Source: Peptococcaceae bacterium (GTDB taxonomy: Bacteria > Bacillota > Desulfitobacteriia > Desulfitobacteriales > Syntrophobotulaceae). Taken from it: a stretch of DNA of 8,680 nt. Positions 1 to 6,322 of the stretch are shown piece after piece. The position numbers and the translations under genes are program-made. The DNA lies in assembly GCA_012523535.1 (NCBI GenBank), contig JAAYII010000134.1, positions 1 through 8,680 of the forward strand, in the 5' to 3' direction. Below the pieces are notes generated by a model, which was not told the DNA's origin, did no database searches, and was given only the letters and a program-made list of their open reading frames with translations. Positions within the stretch are counted from its first letter, which is position 1. Every line of letters starts with the position of its first letter.

Positions 1-538
1 TCATTCCAAGAAGAGTGCTTTTACCAACCCCCGATCCGGAAAAAATTCCTATTCTCTGGCCTTTGCCTATTGTCAAAAGCCCGTCGATGGCCCTAACACC
101 CACCGCCATTGTTTCTCTGATGCGAGGACGGTAAAGCGCATTGGGTGGATTATTGTGAAGAGGATAAGCTTCTTTAGTCGCCAGTGGCTGGTTATCCAAC
201 GGGCGGCCAAGACCGTCCAAAACTTTTCCCAAAAGAGCCGGGCCAACTCGAACCATAAGTTTGTCCTTTTGGGGGAGAACCTTGTCTCCCGGCCCAATGC
301 CGTCCAGGTCTCCCAAAGGCATGAGTAAAGTCTTGTTCCCCTTAAAACCTACTACTTCTGCCGGAACGGGATCGGCCAAAGAAGATCGACGAGAAGGAAC
401 TATGTGGCAATATTTTCCTACGTTCACTCTTGGCCCCCGGGCCTCAATCAAAAGACCGGTAATGCTGGAAACCAGGCCATAGGCCGCAATTGGTTCAAAG
501 TTTTCAATTTTGGGGGCCAGAGCTGTCCAGTCGCGCAT
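1..538 (-). CDS. fliI: Flagellar export ATPase FliI, N-terminal part (cut by window edge)
   Basis: FliI is the soluble ATPase of the flagellar type III export apparatus. It is related to the F1 beta subunit and acts as a hexamer under the export gate, with FliH as its regulator. The ATG at 538 opens a frame that stays open to the left edge, giving 179 residues of a protein usually about 440 long. Residues 1-90 form the N-terminal beta-barrel region, with VPAEVVGF at 58-65. Residues 98-115 hold VGPALLGKVLDGLGRPLD, the typical FliI hinge, followed by RPRIRE at 137-142. The Walker A loop, SGSGVGKST, lies at 167-175. The Walker B motif and the C-terminal domain lie outside the window. The start is supported by GGAGGAG at 546-552, seven bases upstream. 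The gene overlaps the end of fliH by 35 bp, so the two are probably translationally coupled. The overlap and the Walker motif make the identification secure. Confidence 0.96.
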   Translation of the reverse strand, partial: MRDWTALAPKIENFEPIAAYGLVSSITGLLIEARGPRVNVGKYCHIVPSRRSSLADPVPAEVVGFKGNKTLLMPLGDLDGIGPGDKVLPQKDKLMVRVGPALLGKVLDGLGRPLDNQPLATKEAYPLHNNPPNALYRPRIRETMAVGVRAIDGLLTIGKGQRIGIFSGSGVGKSTLLGM

Positions 539-1313
539 GTTGCAACTCCTCCATCAAGTAGTCGCCGATTTTTTCCAATTGGGATTTAAGGCTGGCGTCA
601 AACACGCCTTCCTCACACTCCAAAAAAACATCTCCCATTTTTAGCGACTCGTCGACAATCACCGTATAAGGAGGTTTATCCTCGTCCGTGATGGTTTTGA
701 ACCATTCCCAATCCTGAGCAGATATATGAATTTTTATTTCTTCCTTATCCTGAGGCATTAAGGCCAGTTTTCGAATAAGGGGAAGAAGTTTTTCCGGACT
801 AATATTTAGAGAAGTGTGTAAAATTTGCTCACAGATTTTTAAACAAAGAACCAATAAATCCTTCTCAGCTTTCTTCAATTCATCCCTGAAAACTGAGCGG
901 GCCATTTCCAAATACGCTTTAGCTTGTTTGAGGATCTTATCCGTTTCAAGCTTAGCTTCTTCCAAGCCCTGATTATAACCTTCGGCATGGGCCTCAGTCA
1001 TAATCTCTTTATTGAGTTGAGCCAAAAATTCTTGGCGCCTGGCTTCATTTTCATTTTGGGCTTCAAGCAAGATTCTTTCAGCTTGGCGTTTGGCTTCAGC
1101 TATTATTTGCTCAGCGAGGGCAGTTGCTTTGGCTATTTTCTCCGCTTCCCTATTCTCCTGAACTGTCTTCTGGGCCGGAACAACCGCTTTCCCAGAACCT
1201 TCATGATTCTTGGCCATACGGTCATCCTTTTCCCTGATATCTTTCAACAGGCAAGGTCCCGCAATTTCCACTACAGTGCTTTTGATAATGTTATTCCTAG
1301 TAGATAATCTCAT
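504..1313 (-). CDS. fliH: Flagellar export ATPase regulator FliH
   Basis: FliH is the peripheral stalk-like partner of the FliI ATPase. It holds FliI in check and links it to the C-ring and export gate. The predicted protein has 269 residues. The N-terminus (NNIIKSTVVEIAGP) resembles Gram-positive FliH. Residues about 50-155 are a long charged, Ala/Glu/Lys/Gln-rich helix with a GxxxG element at 112-116 (GYNQG), as is usual for FliH. The C-terminal globular part ends with GDVFLECEEGVFDASLKSQL at 227-246, matching the family's conserved FliI-binding end. The open frame reaches back to an ATG at 1343. The ATG at 1313 is preferred because AGGAG stands eight bases upstream and because it leaves only a 17-bp overlap with fliG. 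FliH is poorly conserved in sequence, so the call rests on the C-terminal motif, the coiled-coil character and the fliG-fliH-fliI order. Confidence 0.93.
   Translation of the reverse strand: MRLSTRNNIIKSTVVEIAGPCLLKDIREKDDRMAKNHEGSGKAVVPAQKTVQENREAEKIAKATALAEQIIAEAKRQAERILLEAQNENEARRQEFLAQLNKEIMTEAHAEGYNQGLEEAKLETDKILKQAKAYLEMARSVFRDELKKAEKDLLVLCLKICEQILHTSLNISPEKLLPLIRKLALMPQDKEEIKIHISAQDWEWFKTITDEDKPPYTVIVDESLKMGDVFLECEEGVFDASLKSQLEKIGDYLMEELQHARLDSSGPQN
546..552 (-). promoter_or_regulatory. Ribosome binding site of fliI inside fliH
   Basis: On the minus strand this reads GGAGGAG, seven bases before the fliI ATG at 538. It lies wholly within the coding sequence of fliH, where it encodes the Met-Glu-Glu-Leu stretch near the FliH C-terminus. 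It fixes the fliI start and means that ribosomes translating fliH run over the fliI initiation site. Confidence 0.8.
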
Positions 1314-2307
1314 CGGCACCACTCCTGGATATGATAATCGCACCGGTTTCCTCCAGTTTGCGGATAACTTTCACAATCTTCTGCTGGGCTTCTTCCACAT
1401 CACGCAATCTGACGGGTCCCATAAACTGCATGTCTTCCTTCAACAGAGTTGAAGCCCTACTGGACATATTCTTGAAGATTTTATTCATTACTTCTTCATT
1501 TGTTCCCTTAAGGGCCAAAGCCAGATCTTTAGAGTCATCTTCCCGCAATACAAGTTGGACGCTGCGATCATCGAGTAGGACAATATCTTCAAAGACAAAC
1601 ATTTGTCTTTTAATTTGCTCGGCCAAATCTGGATCTTCCACTTCCAAAGTATCCATCACCAATTTTAAGGAAGAGGGATCAGTTCTATTCAAGATATTGA
1701 CAACAGTCTGAATTCCTCCGGAAGAGGTAAAGTCGGTAGGAGCGAGATTGGAAATTTTATTTTCCAGGACTTTTTCGATCTCTTTAAGGATTTCCGGGTT
1801 TGTCCTTCCCATCAAAGCTATTCTTTTTGTTACTTCCGGCTGAATCTCTTGAGGCAAGCTAGCCAAAAGGGTGGCTGACTTGTCCGGAGGCAAATGAGTC
1901 ATGATCAATGCGATCGTTTGGGGATGCTCTCCCTGGATAAAAGAGAGCAACTGTTTAGGATCGGACCGGCGAACAATTTCAAAAGGTCTCATTCTTAATG
2001 ATGCCGATAAGCGACTTATTATTTCAAAGGCTTTTTGCTGGCCCAAAGCCCTTTCCAGTACTTCCCTGGCGTAATCAATCCCGCCCTGGGCAATATAATT
2101 GCTGGCCAAACACATTTTATGGAATTCATCAAGAACTTCATCTCTTTGCTCTTCCGATATTTTGCGCATATTGGCCATTTCCAGCGTTAGTTGCTCGATT
2201 TCCGTTTCGGACAGGTACTTAACCACTTCCGCCGATCGTTCTGGCCCAAGGCTGATTAGTAGTACCGCAGCTTTTTGTAATCCTTTCAATTTCACCGCTT
2301 CAGTCAT
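1297..2307 (-). CDS. fliG: Flagellar motor switch protein FliG
   Basis: FliG is the rotor protein at the cytoplasmic face of the MS ring. Its N-terminal domain binds FliF, its middle domain binds FliM, and its C-terminal domain meets the stator. The 336 residues are full family length. Visible marks are the N-terminal domain LKGLQKAAVLLISLG (7-21), the EHPQ motif at 127-130 that packs against FliM, and the C-terminal torque domain. In that domain KDLALALKG is followed by NKIFKNMSSRA and MGPVRLRDVEEAQQKI. The torque-helix charges are present at K267, R284, E291, D292 and R300 by comparison with characterised FliG proteins, so the motor interface looks intact. The ATG at 2307 follows the fliF stop by two bases. 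Its GGAGG lies within the last codons of fliF, ten bases from the start, which indicates coupling. Identification is secure. Confidence 0.98.
   Translation of the reverse strand: MTEAVKLKGLQKAAVLLISLGPERSAEVVKYLSETEIEQLTLEMANMRKISEEQRDEVLDEFHKMCLASNYIAQGGIDYAREVLERALGQQKAFEIISRLSASLRMRPFEIVRRSDPKQLLSFIQGEHPQTIALIMTHLPPDKSATLLASLPQEIQPEVTKRIALMGRTNPEILKEIEKVLENKISNLAPTDFTSSGGIQTVVNILNRTDPSSLKLVMDTLEVEDPDLAEQIKRQMFVFEDIVLLDDRSVQLVLREDDSKDLALALKGTNEEVMNKIFKNMSSRASTLLKEDMQFMGPVRLRDVEEAQQKIVKVIRKLEETGAIIISRSGADEIIY
1322..1326 (-). promoter_or_regulatory. Ribosome binding site deciding the fliH start
   Basis: AGGAG on the minus strand, eight bases before the ATG at 1313 and inside the 3' end of fliG. 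It favours the 1313 start over the ATG at 1343, ten codons further upstream. Confidence 0.7.
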
Positions 2308-2309
2308 TT

Positions 2310-3905
2310 CTAACTATCCTCCGCCAACCAAGCTTTAACCAACCTAGCTACTTCGTCAGGATTTTCTTTAGAGAATTTGTCTACTTCCTCACGTATTTTC
2401 TCTCTTTCAATTTCATCGGGAGTTTTTACTTTCTTACGAGCCAGTTTTAATTCGGCCATTCGTTCAGCTTCCAGCTGAGAAGCCAAAATCTGTTCGGCCT
2501 CTTCCAAGGTGACCATTTTTTGCTCCGGAGGTAAATCCAGGTCTTCAACCTTAGCAGCTTTTCTGGATCGGAGTCTGAGCACCACAATAAGTACAATAAT
2601 TGCAAGCAAAACCCCGGCACCCATCTGGGCATAAGTTATTAATCTCTGTCTCTTGGCCGCTTCTTCCATTGCTTTTTGGTTTTCTAACTGGGCGGTTTTA
2701 TTAAAAGGCATACCTGCCACTTCTACCACGTCACCGCGAGTTTCGTCCACTCCGGCCGCTGAAGACACAATACCTACAATACTATCTAATTGCGCTTGGC
2801 TAACACTGTCGGTATCAGCCAGTACTGATATGGTCAACCGTTTAATCCGGCCTGGACTAACTATGGTTTCCTCCTGGGTTACACTTGGCTGGAAGGTCTC
2901 GGAAAGACTTGTTCTTTCCGAAGAAGAAACATTGGTGTTTTGATCGTCAAAATTATATTCCGGCGCTACAACATTTCCGTCTACTCCCGGCACGCCGCCG
3001 TCCGTAGAAGTGTTGGAACTCGTTTCCGAGGTCTCCTGTCTGCTAATTACAGTTCCTTCCGTACTAGTCTGGCTGGTTATAGTTCTTTGATCAAAATCCA
3101 AAGTGGCGTTAACGCGAACAATGGTGTTATTGGGGCCAAAAACTTTATCCAGCATAGATTGCAAGGACTTTTGAATATTGTCTTCTACCGCTTTTTGATA
3201 TTGAAGCTGATTGGTAGTTAGGCCGTGAACGGAGCCCAAAATATCAGAAAGAACATTGCCATTGGTATCTACAATGGTAATATTCTCTGTGGTCAAACCC
3301 TCGACGGAATGGGCCAACAGGTTTGCAATCGCTTTAACCTGGTTCTCTCCGATTTCCGCTCCATACTTCCGTTTAATGGTAACAGCAGCGGTAGTATCTT
3401 TTTGCTCTTCTGCGAATAAAGAACGCTCCGGCAAAACAATATGGACCCTGGCATACTCCACCCCATCCATGGTTTCAATGGTTTGTTCCAATTCATTTTG
3501 CAAGCCCAAAATATATCTAAGTTGGCGATCTGCGTCTGTTTCCCCTAATCTGGTTTGATTCAGATAGTCAAAGCTAAAATTGCTTTTGGCGGGCAGCCCT
3601 TCATTAGCCAATTCCAAGCGGATTTCAGCCGCATCTTTTTGCGGAACTTTTATAGTTGAACCGTTATCAGCCAACTGATATTCAACTTTAAGCTCTTTAA
3701 GTTTTGATGTAATAGCCCCGGCCTCTTCAGCCGATAATTTGGTAAAAAGGTCAACATACTGGGGACGGCTGGCCCAATAAATTAGAGATAGAAGAGCAAT
3801 GGCTACAACAAGCGGAGCTGTCACTGAAAGTATCTTTTGTGATCGATTCAAATTTTTCCAGGATTTTTGTAATGACTTAATAGTTTCAGGCCAGGAAAAA
3901 TTCAA
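2310..3905 (-). CDS. fliF: Flagellar MS-ring protein FliF (TTG start)
   Basis: FliF forms the membrane-embedded MS ring, the base on which rod, switch and export gate are assembled. The 531 residues are of normal length. A short cytoplasmic N-terminus is followed by a first membrane helix at about 27-45. The ring-building (secretin-like) domains come next, with DGVEYARVHIVLPERSLF at 147-164. A Ser/Thr/Asn/Gly-rich stretch of the beta-collar region lies at about 275-345, and a second membrane helix at about 427-445. The cytoplasmic tail ends with ENPDEVARLVKAWL (514-527), the conserved FliG-binding segment. The start codon is TTG: the codon immediately before it is an in-frame TAA, the next in-frame ATG is 145 codons in, and GGGGGGAG lies five bases upstream. 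The gap to fliE is 21 bp and to fliG 2 bp. Identification is secure; the start is well supported. Confidence 0.97.
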   Translation of the reverse strand: MNFSWPETIKSLQKSWKNLNRSQKILSVTAPLVVAIALLSLIYWASRPQYVDLFTKLSAEEAGAITSKLKELKVEYQLADNGSTIKVPQKDAAEIRLELANEGLPAKSNFSFDYLNQTRLGETDADRQLRYILGLQNELEQTIETMDGVEYARVHIVLPERSLFAEEQKDTTAAVTIKRKYGAEIGENQVKAIANLLAHSVEGLTTENITIVDTNGNVLSDILGSVHGLTTNQLQYQKAVEDNIQKSLQSMLDKVFGPNNTIVRVNATLDFDQRTITSQTSTEGTVISRQETSETSSNTSTDGGVPGVDGNVVAPEYNFDDQNTNVSSSERTSLSETFQPSVTQEETIVSPGRIKRLTISVLADTDSVSQAQLDSIVGIVSSAAGVDETRGDVVEVAGMPFNKTAQLENQKAMEEAAKRQRLITYAQMGAGVLLAIIVLIVVLRLRSRKAAKVEDLDLPPEQKMVTLEEAEQILASQLEAERMAELKLARKKVKTPDEIEREKIREEVDKFSKENPDEVARLVKAWLAEDS

Positions 3906-3910
3906 TTATT

Positions 3911-3918
3911 CTCCCCCC
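3911..3918 (-). promoter_or_regulatory. Ribosome binding site supporting the TTG start of fliF
   Basis: Minus-strand GGGGGGAG in the 21-bp fliE-fliF gap, ending five bases before the TTG at 3905. With the in-frame TAA directly preceding that TTG, it leaves no alternative upstream start. Confidence 0.7.
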
Positions 3919-3926
3919 GGAAAAAG

Positions 3927-4241
3927 TTAAATTTGCATACGCATGATTTCATGATAAGCTTCCAAAACCTTATTACGGATATTTACCGCTAAATCCATGG
4001 TCAATGCTGCTTTTTCCACGGCAATTAGCGGAGTATGAAGATCTTCAGTCTTGCCTGTAAGCAGATCCAAGGCAGCCTGATTCCCTTCTTGCTGAGTCTG
4101 TTCCAACTTTGTTATGGCATTTTGCAATAATGTAGAAAAGTTAATTCCTGAGCTTTCAAAAGCAGGATTTTGGGTCGAATTGATATTCTGTATGGGCTTA
4201 AGAGGAGTCAATGGAGGCAAAGGGTTGATCGAATTGCTCAT
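3927..4241 (-). CDS. fliE: Flagellar hook-basal body protein FliE
   Basis: FliE is the small adaptor that joins the MS ring and export gate to the proximal rod, and it is an early export substrate. The protein has 104 residues, normal for the family. It has a Pro/Asn-rich variable N-terminus (1-30) and then a helical part with FSTLLQNAITKLEQTQQ (35-51). The conserved C-terminal helix contains VEKAALTMDLAVNIRNKVLEAY (75-96) and ends EIMRMQI, the signature end of FliE. No cleavable signal is expected, because it is exported through the flagellar apparatus. The ATG at 4241 is preceded by AAGGGGTGAG, which overlaps the flgC stop; the flgC-fliE gap is only 8 bp. flgC-fliE-fliF is the standard order in Firmicutes. 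Confidence 0.96.
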   Translation of the reverse strand: MSNSINPLPPLTPLKPIQNINSTQNPAFESSGINFSTLLQNAITKLEQTQQEGNQAALDLLTGKTEDLHTPLIAVEKAALTMDLAVNIRNKVLEAYHEIMRMQI

Positions 4242-4249
4242 TATTTATC

Positions 4250-4732
4250 TCACCCCTTTCCAATTTCCAAGGCTTTAGAAGCCATTGTTTTAAAACTGTT
4301 GAGTACGGTTACATTGGCTTCGTACGAGCGTGAAGCCGAAATCAAATCCGTCATTTCTTCCACCAAATTGACATTGGGATATCGTACATATCCTACAGGA
4401 ATACCCGGTTCCGCAACCTTGGCTGCATCCGGGGAGTTGGGATCATATTCCAGGCGAAACGGCTCTCTGCTTTCCACAATTCTTGTTACCTGAACGCCTT
4501 CGCTGGGTAATTCCTTTTTGCCGCTGGCAAGATAAGAGGCAAAGTCTCCGCTCGATTTGCGGGAAGAGAAGACAGCCAACTGGCGGCGGTAAGGAATTGG
4601 ATTGCCCCCCGGAGTAGTCTCTCCGGTATTAGTGGTATTAATATTAGCTATATTGTTGGCGATAAGATCAAATCTCAATTTCTGGGCACTTAAGGCCGAT
4701 GCGCTAATATTCATCCCCGTAAACAATCCCAT
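4250..4732 (-). CDS. flgC: Flagellar basal-body rod protein FlgC
   Basis: FlgC is one of the proximal rod subunits of the flagellar axle, exported through the flagellar type III system. The 160 residues begin with the rod-protein signature SASALSAQKLRFDLIANNIAN (10-30). The protein ends with YPNVNLVEEMTDLISASRSYEANV and a C-terminal helix (118-157), which identifies FlgC rather than FlgB. The central part, with a Gly/Thr/Asn/Pro-rich insert at about 33-47, is variable in this family. The open frame extends back to an ATG at 4756 inside cheB. The ATG at 4732 is chosen because the AAAAGGGGG site lies eight bases upstream and because MGLFTGMNISASAL is the normal FlgC N-terminus. The gene directly upstream is cheB, ending five bases away. 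The usual partner flgB is absent from this position. Confidence 0.96.
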   Translation of the reverse strand: MGLFTGMNISASALSAQKLRFDLIANNIANINTTNTGETTPGGNPIPYRRQLAVFSSRKSSGDFASYLASGKKELPSEGVQVTRIVESREPFRLEYDPNSPDAAKVAEPGIPVGYVRYPNVNLVEEMTDLISASRSYEANVTVLNSFKTMASKALEIGKG

Positions 4733-4737
4733 AAAAA

Positions 4738-5835
4738 CTACCCCCTTTTCACACAATCGCTAATTGCCTTGCCAATATTGGGAAGATCCTCTATTCTATC
4801 AGCCAATCCCGCTTCAATCACCGCCCGGGGCATCCCATAAACGACGCAGGTTTTTTCTGATTCCGCTATGCTAAATCCCCCGCTGGCTTTAAGCTTTTTC
4901 ATACCATACAAACCGTCATTACCCATGCCGGTCATAATTACGCCTAATACTCCGGCCCCTACTTCTTGGGCTAAAGACATTAACATAACGTCTACCGAGG
5001 GTTTATAGAAGGTCGCAATAGGTGAATCATCACTAATATCTGCGGTTAAATGGCCTCTGTTTTTCCTAAACTGAAATTGCTTGCCTGCCTGTCCTATATA
5101 AATCGTTCCCGCTTTCAGGATCTCTCCGTTTTCGACCTCTTTCACTTTATTTAAGGAGAGGCTGTTGAGCCTGGCAGCCAGGGAAGCCGTGAATCCTTCC
5201 GGCATATGTTGAGCAACAACCACCGGTACCGGAAAACTGGCCGGAAGTTGGGCTAATACTGTTTGTAAGGCTGTAGGACCGCCTGTGGAAACACCGATGG
5301 CAACAATTTCTATTTTCTGAGCTGGAACTTTACTGGGTAAATCAACACTAACCTGACTGGGCCGGCTTAGTTTTGCGCCACTATAAGGGCTGGTCTCATG
5401 TCTTTTACTCAGTAGAGATATATTGCTTCCTGCAACACTTTTAATCTTTAGGATCAAATCTTGGGCAAGTCCAGCCAAGCCATAGCCGTTTGAGCCGGAA
5501 GGTTTGGCCACCACCTCCACCGCTCCGGCCTCAAAAGCCTTCATAGTCTGTCTGGCCCCTTCAGTAGTAACAGCACTGAGAACAATGACAGGAGTCGGCT
5601 GCCAGCGCATTATTTCCTCTAAAGCCTGCAGCCCATCCATAACCGGCATTTCGATATCCATGGTTACTACATCGGGTTTTAAGGCTTGTAATTTAAGAAT
5701 CCCTTCTTTGCCGTCCCGTGCAACATCGACAACTTGAATTTCAGGATCGGAAGAAAGAATTTTGGTCAAAGACATACGAATAAACGGAGAATCATCGACA
5801 ATCAAGACTCTGATAGGCTTATGCCGTTTGTCCAT
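4738..5835 (-). CDS. cheB: Chemotaxis response regulator protein-glutamate methylesterase CheB
   Basis: CheB removes methyl groups from (and deamidates) chemoreceptor glutamates, giving adaptation; CheA phosphorylation activates it. The 365 residues comprise an N-terminal receiver domain (about 8-125), a linker (about 135-172) and a C-terminal esterase domain (about 175-360). The receiver shows the acidic pair D14/D15, phospho-acceptor D60 in VVTMDIEMPVMDG, S87 and K111. The esterase triad is visible as S183 in GVSTGG, H210 in AQHMP and D307 in MTGMGNDG. All key residues are present, so the enzyme should be active. The start at 5835 has GGAG nine bases upstream and overlaps the end of cheW by 17 bp. 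The 3' end carries the flgC ribosome binding site. No cheR, cheY, cheC or cheD is in the window. Confidence 0.98.
   Translation of the reverse strand: MDKRHKPIRVLIVDDSPFIRMSLTKILSSDPEIQVVDVARDGKEGILKLQALKPDVVTMDIEMPVMDGLQALEEIMRWQPTPVIVLSAVTTEGARQTMKAFEAGAVEVVAKPSGSNGYGLAGLAQDLILKIKSVAGSNISLLSKRHETSPYSGAKLSRPSQVSVDLPSKVPAQKIEIVAIGVSTGGPTALQTVLAQLPASFPVPVVVAQHMPEGFTASLAARLNSLSLNKVKEVENGEILKAGTIYIGQAGKQFQFRKNRGHLTADISDDSPIATFYKPSVDVMLMSLAQEVGAGVLGVIMTGMGNDGLYGMKKLKASGGFSIAESEKTCVVYGMPRAVIEAGLADRIEDLPNIGKAISDCVKRG
4741..4749 (-). promoter_or_regulatory. Ribosome binding site of flgC inside the end of cheB
   Basis: Minus-strand AAAAGGGGG, eight bases before the flgC ATG at 4732. It encodes the last residues of CheB and abuts the cheB stop codon. 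It selects the 4732 start over 4756 and couples flgC translation to cheB. Confidence 0.75.
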
Positions 5836-6265
5836 TAATTAATTCTCCGTTCATAAGTTGATCCAGCTTCAAAAGTATAAGCAATCTATCCCCAATCTTA
5901 CCTACCCCTCGAATAAAATTGGCATCCAATCCCAAAGCAATCGGCGGCGGCGGTTCAATCGAATCCTGACTTAAACGCATTACTTCCGTTACTCCGTCAA
6001 CCCTAACTCCAAATACTTTATTGTCAATCTGCAAGACAATAATTCTGCTTAGGTCGGTTTCCTCCTCAGGAGGCATACCAAAACGCGTGCGGAGATTAAC
6101 AACAGGAATAACGTTTCCCCGCAGATTGATTACCCCCTCCACAAAATCCGGCGCTTTTGGCACCCTGGTAATAGGTGGGATACGGATAATTTCTTGGACT
6201 TTCATAATGTCAATACCAAATTCTTCAGAACCAAGAGAAAATGTAACCAGTTGTTCTTCTTGCAT
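5819..6265 (-). CDS. cheW: Chemotaxis coupling protein CheW
   Basis: CheW is the SH3-like adaptor that links chemoreceptors to the CheA kinase in the membrane-proximal signalling array. The 148 residues are a single CheW domain of normal length. It starts QLVTFSLGSEEFGIDIMKVQEI (5-26), has the conserved receptor-contact segment FVEGVINLRGNVIPVVNLRTRFG (41-63) with R49, and ends IGDRLLILLKLDQLM. A PPPP run at 105-108 comes from a (CCG)4 stretch. The ATG at 6265 has GGGGGAAGG ending six bases upstream. That site falls within the last codons of a small frame that fills the cheA-cheW gap. The gene overlaps cheB by 17 bp. Its place between cheA and cheB fits a core signalling operon. Confidence 0.97.
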   Translation of the reverse strand: MQEEQLVTFSLGSEEFGIDIMKVQEIIRIPPITRVPKAPDFVEGVINLRGNVIPVVNLRTRFGMPPEEETDLSRIIVLQIDNKVFGVRVDGVTEVMRLSQDSIEPPPPIALGLDANFIRGVGKIGDRLLILLKLDQLMNGELINGQTA

Positions 6266-6268
6266 GCC

Positions 6269-6322
6269 TTACCTTCCCCCAATTAAGAAAGTTGAAATAT
6301 GTTCCACTTCTGAATCAATCAT
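6269..6322 (-). CDS. Possible 17-codon leader/coupling ORF between cheA and cheW
   Basis: An ATG overlaps the cheA stop codon in an ATGA arrangement and opens a frame of 17 codons (MIDSEVEHISTFLIGGR) ending in TAA, three bases before the cheW ATG and in the same frame as cheW. The frame occupies almost all of the 53-bp cheA-cheW gap, and the cheW ribosome binding site lies within its last codons. No known peptide family is recognised. The placement suggests re-initiation coupling, so that ribosomes finishing cheA are carried to the cheW start. A frame this short can easily arise by chance, and the ribosome binding site upstream is weak (AGGA-like, inside cheA). This is an inference from arrangement only. 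Confidence 0.25.
   Translation of the reverse strand: MIDSEVEHISTFLIGGR

Noticed and set aside
924..1307. 127-codon plus-strand open frame (and similar long plus-strand frames elsewhere, e.g. 1331-1711)
   Set aside because: They lie antisense to fliH, fliG and other well-identified genes and their translations resemble no family. They are shadows of the minus-strand genes.
5942..5956. (CCG)4 run coding for PPPP in CheW, considered as a microsatellite or phase-variable tract
   Set aside because: A triplet repeat cannot shift the frame by unit gain or loss, and proline runs at this place are common in CheW. Probably ordinary.
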